Assembly (NCBI RefSeq): GCF_000092045.1
Contig: NC_007761.1
Span: forward strand, 995,001-1,059,000
Origin: Rhizobium etli CFN 42
GTDB taxonomy: Bacteria; Pseudomonadota; Alphaproteobacteria; Rhizobiales; Rhizobiaceae
Length of the DNA stretch: 64,000 bases
Reading direction: 5' to 3'
Under the pieces are notes generated by a model that had not been told where the DNA came from, did not search any database, and worked only from the letters and a program-made list of their open reading frames with translations. The position numbers and the translations under genes were made by a program. Below, in pieces: positions 56,359 through 64,000 of this stretch (position 1 is the stretch's first letter; each line of letters starts with the position of its first letter).

Positions 56359-57012
56359 TCAGTTCGCCGCCGATGCGGCCTGGAACACTGCGAGCTGGGC
56401 GGCGAAGGCGCGTTGATAGGCCGGCCGGGCTTCGCCGCGGGCGACATAGGCGGCAAGACTGGGATAATCGTCCAATATGTTGGATGACTTCAGCCGCAGC
56501 AGCACCGACACCATCAGCAAGTCACCGGCGCTGAACGCGCCGTCGAGCCAGTCGGCGTCGCCGAGATGGGCGGCAAGACTGTCCAGCCGCCTGTGGATGC
56601 TGCCCTCGAGGGCACGCAGGCGCTGCTCGTACCAGGGCTCGTCGCGCTCAAGGATCCTGGCGAGGCTGTGCTCGAAGATCGGCGCCTCCACCGTGTTGAG
56701 CGCGGCAAACATCCAGGCGATCGCCCGCGCCCGGCCATGAGCATTCTCCGGCAACAGGCCGCCATGGCGCTCGGCGATATGCAGGACGATTGCGCCGGAT
56801 TCGAACAGGGTAAGATCGCCTTCCTCATAGGTCGGGATCTGCCCGAAAGGCTGGCGCGCCAGATGCGCCGGCTGCTTCATCGACTCGAATGAGACGAGGC
56901 GAACCTCATAGGGTTGGCCCGCTTCCTCGAGCGCCCAGCGAACGCGCATGTCGCGCGCGAGGCCGCGGCCCCGATCGGGCGAACGTTCAAAGGCGGTAAT
57001 GGTGATTGTCAT
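56359..57012 (-). CDS. Glutathione S-transferase
   Basis: A 217-residue GST. The thioredoxin-like N-domain includes RWALEEAGQPYEVRLV and the glutathione site FGQIPTYEEGDLTLFESGAIVLHI (cis-Pro in QIPT, Glu-Ser in FESGAI). The helical C-domain runs from about residue 90 and includes SAGDLLMVSVLLRL. No clear catalytic cysteine near position 11, so it is probably a serine/tyrosine type. Convergent with smc, five bases apart. Start at MTITITAFERSP with GGAG upstream. Confidence 0.92.
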   Translation of the reverse strand: MTITITAFERSPDRGRGLARDMRVRWALEEAGQPYEVRLVSFESMKQPAHLARQPFGQIPTYEEGDLTLFESGAIVLHIAERHGGLLPENAHGRARAIAWMFAALNTVEAPIFEHSLARILERDEPWYEQRLRALEGSIHRRLDSLAAHLGDADWLDGAFSAGDLLMVSVLLRLKSSNILDDYPSLAAYVARGEARPAYQRAFAAQLAVFQAASAAN

Positions 57013-57475
57013 CGCTTTCTCCATCGCTTGTCACCTTGAAGACGTTCGGCCAAACCGGATCCCGACATTCCGCCGGGGTCGAGCGTCAGTCTTCTCCGCC
57101 TCGGCCGCCTGCAATCGGTGCAGGATCTGCCTCGCCGCATTTCGGCAGGATCCGTCGGCCATGGCGGCGAGCGGCGCCGTCGCCTCGGCACGGCGCTCGA
57201 GACGGAATCCGCACAAATCGCGAGCAATTTTCCCGCATTCGACGATAAACACCAAAAAAGGTCGGCTGTCTTGCGGTCCGTACCCTATTTGGGTGATGCT
57301 CTTTTCTGTGACTTGCATTAGAAGTTGTTTCAACGCAACCTGATGACTTGCTGAAAAACGGGCGGTCAGCGTTGTGCATTGTCGAATTTGCGATGCGCTT
57401 TCCGGGTAGAGGGCAAGGATCCGGAAGGTGTTTGAGCAATCCCGGGAAATCCTGAGGTATTGCACAAACGAAGAT
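57013..57475. other. Non-coding stretch
   Basis: No convincing gene in this 460-base part of an 880-base gap. Open frames on the minus strand lack ribosome sites and resemble no family. It leads directly into the small RNA candidate, so it may hold its promoter and the GST promoter. Confidence 0.5.
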
Positions 57476-57588
57476 CAGGGCGGTTCCATGAACCGTCCTG
57501 GGTTGAGGGACCCCCCGTCCGGTTTTCCTGGCCGGACGGAAACAAGGCTTTGCGGGACATTGTTGCGGTCCCGCAAAGCTTTTTTTAT
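57476..57588 (+). ncRNA. Small RNA candidate with three hairpins and a terminator
   Basis: Three consecutive strong stem-loops: ggcggttc/gaaccgtc (57479-57498, loop cat), ccgtccgg/ccggacgg (57517-57540), and the 12-bp terminator stem gctttgcgggac/gtcccgcaaagc (57547-57579) followed by seven T. Linkers are single-stranded and contain gagggacccccc. The architecture resembles rhizobial trans-acting small RNAs. The 5' end is a guess; I did not recognise a known family. Confidence 0.6.
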
Positions 57589-57893
57589 GCCTTCTTCCCA
57601 TCGGGCCAGCTTCATGCCTTCGGCAGCCACTCTCGCGAAAATTATTGTGCGGCGCAGCATTTTTGCCGTATTTGTCGATTTTCATTTCAACTCCAAGGCA
57701 TTAAGTTGATCTCTCATGCCGACGACACTGCCTGCCTGCTTCTCTTTCGTCATGCTCGGGCTTGTTCCGAGCATCTGCAACCGGTGATACGCAGCAGACC
57801 CTTGCCACAAGCGCGAGGATGACGCCGAGAAAAGAGCGAGGCTTGTCGGCAGCCGAGGGATCACGCTGATCCCGATCTGGTGTTGGGGGGAAG
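57589..57893. other. ppdK upstream region with a short hairpin
   Basis: The 305 bases before ppdK carry no gene. A hairpin atgctcgg/ccgagcat around 57751-57772 is the only clear structure. The last bases ggtgttggggggaag give the ppdK ribosome site. Confidence 0.5.
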
Positions 57894-60560
<2,667 letters not shown>

Positions 60561-60569
60561 GCCGGCCCG

Positions 60570-60845
60570 TCAGTGACGATAGCGCCAGCGATCGCGGTAG
60601 ATATAGGGCCCGTTCAGATCCCAGGCCATGCGGTCCATCATCTCCGCGCTCGCAGCCCGCGATTCGGCCCGCCGGTCGAGATCGATGCGCTGCAGGCAGG
60701 TGGCGAACCCATCCGTGCCGCGGCGGAAACCGTAGCTCAGGCACTGCCGCTCATCCGCCGCCCGCCGCTCCTCCGGCGTCATCGTCTGACAGGCGGAAAG
60801 GCTGGCGGCGAGGGCGAGGATGGTGAAGATAAGAGGGACGCGCAT
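60570..60845 (-). CDS. Small lipoprotein (91 aa), hypothetical
   Basis: A 91-residue lipoprotein. The signal sequence MRVPLIFTILALAASLSAC ends in the lipobox LSAC with Cys19. The mature part is charged, with MTPEERRAADERQCLSYGFRRG, and has two more cysteines (QCLSYG and ATCLQR). Similar small lipoproteins are widespread in Rhizobiaceae; function unknown. Start at 60845 with AAGGAA upstream. Convergent with ppdK. Confidence 0.85.
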   Translation of the reverse strand: MRVPLIFTILALAASLSACQTMTPEERRAADERQCLSYGFRRGTDGFATCLQRIDLDRRAESRAASAEMMDRMAWDLNGPYIYRDRWRYRH

Positions 60846-60954
60846 CGGGGTATTCCTTGCTTTTCCCGGAGGAAATGCCATTCGTGTGCGGGCGTCAAGT
60901 TGCGACTGCCGCCCCGGGAGAAGCGCCCGTTTTTCGCGAGGCGCCGGCCACCTG

Positions 60955-61217
60955 CCGATCTCCCTCCTTGTGGGGGAGATGCCCGGCAGGGCAGAGGGGG
61001 GTTCAAAGCCCTCAGTGCGTCGCAGTCGGACGGCTTTCATACTATCAATTATGGTGATCGTGCCCTTTGTTTTGGTTCGCGTAGCGGCAGGGGCACCCCC
61101 GTCTGTCCTGCCGGACATCTCCCCCACAAGGGGGAGATCGGCTGAGGGCACTCTCCTCATTCTCCCTCATTCCTGTGACATCCCTCGGGCAAAGCCCTGA
61201 GGACAGGAAGGAGGGAG
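60955..61217. repeat. Palindromic repeats in the gap 60846-61243
   Basis: Three parts. A hairpin ctccctccttgtgggggag at 60959-60980 with the tail atgcccggcagggcagaggg. An inverse copy with cctgccggacatctccccca at about 61109-61145. A third palindrome at 61162-61217 with outer ctccctcattcctgt and acaggaaggagggag and inner cctcgggc/gccctgagg, which resembles the 14002 arms. The first two form an inverted pair about 100 bases apart. Confidence 0.7.
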
Positions 61218-61243
61218 CGTGAGTATGCGCTCTCATCAGGCTT

Positions 61244-61435
61244 TCACGCCGCCCCAGCCGGATCCCCGATCGGCAGCAGCGCCGGATCGAGCGGCGGGTC
61301 TTGCGGGTTTTTCGTATCGCCGGGGTCCTGCGCCGGTGTCAGCGGTGGTTTTTCCTGGGTTCGGTCGGGAATGCCGGGTGTTGGCGTCGGGCCGCGTGGG
61401 GTATCGGCATTCGGTATCGGGTCTCTGTTGGGCAT
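61244..61435 (-). CDS. Small proline-rich protein (63 aa)
   Basis: A 63-residue protein starting MPNRDPIPNADTPRGPTPTP, with about 19 prolines and many Asp, Thr and Gly residues. No signal peptide, no membrane helix, probably disordered. The ribosome site AGGAGG seven bases upstream is close to perfect, which argues that it is expressed although its composition is unusual. Function unknown. Divergent from the zinc-ribbon gene. Confidence 0.72.
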   Translation of the reverse strand: MPNRDPIPNADTPRGPTPTPGIPDRTQEKPPLTPAQDPGDTKNPQDPPLDPALLPIGDPAGAA

Positions 61436-61556
61436 GATCGCCTCCTTTTGAAAAAAGGAACGGCAGCCCAGGCAGATGGTTCCACTTTCGCCGCCCACCT
61501 TCCTATGCACAAGGGCGATTCCTCTGTATGAGGGGCTTGCAAATATTGGAACGAGC

Positions 61557-61802
61557 ATGGCCATCCGCGATCGATTTTCGAAGAAGCTGAACTGCCCGCA
61601 ATGCGGCAATGCGGGTTTTGCCGAGGCTTCGGAGATCGATGATCCCAAGCGCAAGCATCCAGATTTCCAGGTCGATCAGCTGCCGCGCGGCTTCGGCGTG
61701 CAGCGCGCTGCCAATCACCAGGAAAGCTTCATGATCAAGTGCGAGTGCGGCCGCAAATTTCCCTTCCGCAGCCTGGCGGAAGCCGCAGCCGAGCGGCGCT
61801 GA
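61557..61802 (+). CDS. Small zinc-ribbon protein (81 aa)
   Basis: An 81-residue protein with the cysteine pairs CPQCG (residues 13-17) and CECG (about 62-65), the spacing of a zinc ribbon. It starts MAIRDRFSKKLN. Between the pairs is a hydrophilic segment with HPDFQVDQLPRGF. Function unknown. The start has GGAACGAG upstream; an ATG 27 codons earlier is in frame but adds sequence without resemblance. Confidence 0.78.
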   Translation: MAIRDRFSKKLNCPQCGNAGFAEASEIDDPKRKHPDFQVDQLPRGFGVQRAANHQESFMIKCECGRKFPFRSLAEAAAERR

Positions 61803-61888
61803 AACAAAGCAATTCCAGGAAAAGTCCGCAGCGGTTTTCCCCGGCAAAGCGCGAAGCGCCTTTGCCGGGAATTGCGGAAAAACAGGCT

Positions 61889-62278
61889 TCAGATCCGCTC
61901 CAGCACCTCGACGAAGGCATCGGCGAAACGCACCAGATGCGCGGTCTCCTCATCGGGCGCCTGCATGCGGATCTCGGTGCCGGCATGATCGAGCAGCGCC
62001 AGCACGACGCGCATCTCGCTGCCGCCGTCGGGGATGCGCAGCACCGCGATGCGCCGGCAATCGGCGATAAGCCCCGCGGCCGGCAGGTCGAACAGCAGTT
62101 CGCCGCCGGAACGGCCGGCCGCCTGGCGCACCGCCTCGCAGAAGCCGGCATCGCCGCCGGCATAACCTTCGAGTGAAAGTTCGAGCTCGACGAGCTCCAT
62201 CGGCAGCGTCGGTTCGGCGTGATCGATCCCGCCAAGCGCAGACGCCTGCGGCCTTGCTGCTATCTCGGGTGAAATCAT
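61889..62278 (-). CDS. Hypothetical protein (129 aa)
   Basis: A 129-residue acidic protein without signal peptide or membrane helix, beginning MISPEIAARPQASALG. The middle part GGELLFDLPAAGLIADCRRIAVL and MRVVLALLDHAGTEIRM suggests alternating beta strands, and the end HLVRFADAFVEVLERI is a helix. I did not recognise a family. Convergent with the zinc-ribbon gene. Confidence 0.7.
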   Translation of the reverse strand: MISPEIAARPQASALGGIDHAEPTLPMELVELELSLEGYAGGDAGFCEAVRQAAGRSGGELLFDLPAAGLIADCRRIAVLRIPDGGSEMRVVLALLDHAGTEIRMQAPDEETAHLVRFADAFVEVLERI

Positions 62279-62447
62279 CCCGTCTCTCCTGTCCGTGATC
62301 CTGGAGATGAAACCGCGGCAGAATGGCCTTTTTTTGGCATATCAGCAAGGGCTCATGAATCCGGTCCGGCCAGCGCCTCGGCCATCTCGGGTGAATTCCA
62401 TCTGATATTCCGAGACAACAGTTTCAATTCAGCCGAATCTTGCCCCA

Positions 62448-62494
62448 GATCCGGATGATTTAGGCCGGGCCGGCCTAAAATCTGAATCCGGATC
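62448..62494. repeat. 47-bp imperfect palindrome
   Basis: Outer arms gatccgga/tccggatc enclose an inner perfect palindrome taggccgg-g-ccggccta. No T-run. It lies in the 343-base gap 62279-62621 and could fold into a long hairpin on either strand. Confidence 0.65.
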
Positions 62495-62507
62495 TAAATC
62501 AAAGAAA

Positions 62508-62560
62508 TAGAGCATGATGTCGTCCGAAAACCGCTTCACACTTTTCGGCATCATGCTCTA
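62508..62560. repeat. 53-bp small palindromic repeat (agcatgatg type)
   Basis: Ends tagagcatgatg and catcatgctcta are perfect inverted 12-mers; the interior has ccgaaaa/ttttcgg around ccgcttcacac. This small palindrome is common between genes in Rhizobiales as I know it. A decayed half copy is at 24054-24090. The rest of the gap shows no gene. Confidence 0.75.
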
Positions 62561-62621
62561 AACAGGTTATGGCGATTTGCGTGGTTGAGGACGCGGCGCT
62601 GAGGAGCAACCGGTAAGTTTG

Positions 62622-63527
62622 ATGGCCATCCGCTACGACCGCCCCGTTTCAAGCGCCGCCCGCTTTTCGCGGCTGCTCGGGGCATTTTCGCTGGTTCTGG
62701 CGCTGGCCGTGCTGATCGCCCATCGCTTCGGCGGGCTCGCCACGCCCTATCTCGTGCTGCTGCTGTTCACCGCCGCCGGCTTCGCGCTGCTTGCCGCCCT
62801 GCTTGCCGCAATCGGCCTGCGCAGCCTCTGGATGACCGGGGCCGAAGGCGGGCTTGCCGCACTGGCGGCGCTGATCTACGCCGCCTTTCCGCTCGGCATC
62901 GGCGCCTTTGCCGCCGAGCGTTACATGACGCTGCCTGACATCTATGACGTCTCCACCGATCCGGTCTCGGAACCGGACTGGCTGTCGCCGCCGAAGGCCG
63001 ACCAGATCTGGCTGAAGCGCAATCTCGTGACTCCCGAAGATCGCGAAAAGCAGATTTCAGCCTATCCCGAACTGACCGGCCGGCGTTACGAAGGCGCGCT
63101 CGACCGCGTGCTGGAAGCGGTGCGCAAGGTCGCCAAGCAGAGCGGCTTTGTAATCGTCAAGAGCACCGGCACGAGCGAGCCGGACCGCGATATCGAGGAC
63201 AGGCCGGCAAAGCCCGCCCCCGGCGACGATGCCGTGACCGACGCGCCCGGCATCATTCCCGTGCCGACGCCGCGCCCCTATGACGACGACGTCGCCAAGC
63301 TGATCCGTGGCGCCAACGGCGTGACGCTGCAGGCAACCACCCGCACGCTGATCCTCGGCCTGCGCTTCGATATGATCATCCGGCTGCGCGAAGAGGCCGA
63401 GACCACCTTCGTCGACATCCGCGTCGCCTCCCGCTACGGCCAGCACGACCTCGGCTTCAGCGCCGAAATCGCCGACGATTATCTGAAGGCGCTCGACGCC
63501 GAACTCTTGGGGATTGCGGGTGGGTGA
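62622..63527 (+). CDS. DUF1499 domain membrane protein
   Basis: A 301-residue protein. Three transmembrane helices in the first 105 residues (about 17-38, 43-68, 74-100) are followed by a DUF1499-like domain. Features are WLSPPKADQIWLKRN, GRRYEGALDRVLEAVRKVAK, and the final FVDIRVASRYGQHDLGFSAE with LKALDAELLGIA. Function of the family is unknown. The start is the ATG at 62622; a TTG just before it is also possible. Confidence 0.88.
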   Translation: MAIRYDRPVSSAARFSRLLGAFSLVLALAVLIAHRFGGLATPYLVLLLFTAAGFALLAALLAAIGLRSLWMTGAEGGLAALAALIYAAFPLGIGAFAAERYMTLPDIYDVSTDPVSEPDWLSPPKADQIWLKRNLVTPEDREKQISAYPELTGRRYEGALDRVLEAVRKVAKQSGFVIVKSTGTSEPDRDIEDRPAKPAPGDDAVTDAPGIIPVPTPRPYDDDVAKLIRGANGVTLQATTRTLILGLRFDMIIRLREEAETTFVDIRVASRYGQHDLGFSAEIADDYLKALDAELLGIAGG

Positions 63528-63690
63528 GCCGCGGTGCCGCCAAAGGCGGCAGCAATCGATCCAGTGAATCGATTGCAGCGGCGAACGCCCTGAGCCCAAG
63601 CGAAGGGCCGGGAGGGGGGCGGCAGACTCGACCCGGCCACCGGTGGCGCAAAGCGCCAGCATCCCTGGCACCAACCGAAAACGATACAGA

Positions 63691-64000
63691 TCAGCGTGCA
63701 AGCTCACCCACGGCGGCGATGATCTCCGCGGCAGTCGGGAAGATGCAAAGGCTGCTGGGTCCGTCCAGCGCCTCCATCTGTGCCCAGGCGATGGTGCCGT
63801 TCTGATCGACCAGGAAGTGCCCGACGAGCTGGGTGGCGTGCTTGGCGAAGATCGCCTGATCGGCTTCATCAAGCTCGAAGCGGTCCTTGGCGTTGAGGAT
63901 CGTGTTGGCTTCCATCGGCTGGAGCGGTTCCGGGAACTCGCCCGTGGGATTGATGCGCGCCGCCTGAAACTGCGCCATCGTCGCGGTGTAAGGCCATTCC
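63691..64000 (-). CDS. Redoxin / peroxiredoxin-like protein (5' end outside window)
   Basis: The C-terminal 102 residues of a thioredoxin-fold AhpC/TSA-like protein; the frame is open to the right edge with EWPYTATMAQFQAARINP, so the N-terminal part with the active site lies beyond the window. Visible are QLVGHFLVDQNGTIAWAQMEA, the typical penultimate strands of redoxins, and the end PTAAEIIAAVGEL. The gap 63528-63690 has only a short palindrome, atcgat-N7-atcgat type. Confidence 0.8.
   Translation of the reverse strand, partial: EWPYTATMAQFQAARINPTGEFPEPLQPMEANTILNAKDRFELDEADQAIFAKHATQLVGHFLVDQNGTIAWAQMEALDGPSSLCIFPTAAEIIAAVGELAR

Noticed and set aside
57031..57465. Minus-strand frame of 144 codons in the gap before ppdK
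   Set aside because: No ribosome site, no recognisable domain, several atypical stretches; treated as non-coding.

Overview
This 64 kb window is chromosomal DNA of a Rhizobium, most likely the R. leguminosarum / R. etli / R. phaseoli group. The evidence is high GC with strong GC3 bias, an orfA-pit phosphate operon, a CcrM-type GANTC methyltransferase, an alphaproteobacterial aa3 oxidase locus (ctaC-ctaD-ctaB-ctaF-like-ctaG-ctaE) followed closely by DUF983 and SURF1 genes, a mutY/dciA/dsbA/smc cluster, and several copies of palindromic intergenic elements of the RIME type known from Rhizobiaceae. The species is an inference from protein character and repeats; no marker gene settles it. I saw no rRNA, tRNA, CRISPR array, prophage or insertion sequence.

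Layout. 0-5.2 kb: pit and its DUF47 partner, a NUDIX hydrolase, a GNAT acetyltransferase, TldD and an IalB-family periplasmic protein. 5.4-11 kb: the aa3 cytochrome c oxidase operon, closed by a clear terminator. 11-14 kb: HIT protein, a frameshifted GNAT gene, a CPT-like kinase, DUF983 and SURF1. 14-20.8 kb: ispH, thrB, rnhA, a zinc metallopeptidase, CsbD, AlgH, a DsbD-like protein and a peroxiredoxin. 21.3-24 kb: a zinc ABC importer headed by a candidate Zur operator and an unannotated 42-residue membrane protein. 24-34.7 kb: a ModA-like protein without a signal peptide, a Dabb protein, a chemoreceptor, a membrane GGDEF/EAL protein overlapping rimJ, an M16 protease and thrC.

34.9-40.7 kb: a lipoprotein and a tightly packed six-gene operon for a second, B-family (ba3-like) heme-copper oxidase with a small membrane subunit and three c-type cytochromes carrying seven CxxCH motifs. 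41-47.4 kb: a HAD hydrolase, an MFS exporter divergent from a LysR regulator, three neighbouring low-complexity secreted proteins, and an ArsR regulator divergent from NIPSNAP and ABM genes. 47.5-57 kb: ccrM, NTF2-like, HAD, mutY, dciA, a short antitoxin-like ORF, dsbA, smc and a GST. 57-60.5 kb: a largely non-coding stretch with a three-hairpin small RNA candidate, then ppdK. 60.5-64 kb: small lipoprotein, proline-rich and zinc-ribbon proteins, palindromic repeats, a DUF1499 protein and a truncated peroxiredoxin-like gene.

How the genes fit together. The window is mostly housekeeping. It contains two complete terminal oxidases of different families, so electrons from cytochrome c can leave by either route. 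CtaB, CtaG, SURF1 and possibly the small ctaF-like protein serve aa3 maturation. ThrB and ThrC complete threonine synthesis from opposite ends of the window. MutY, DciA, SMC and CcrM cover repair, replication and chromosome cycle. The most open questions lie in small or non-coding elements: the membrane ORF leading the zinc operon, the small RNA candidate, the Ser/Gly/Thr-rich secreted trio, the antitoxin-like ORF coupled to dciA, and several distinct palindromic repeat families, one of which supplies a gene's stop codon.
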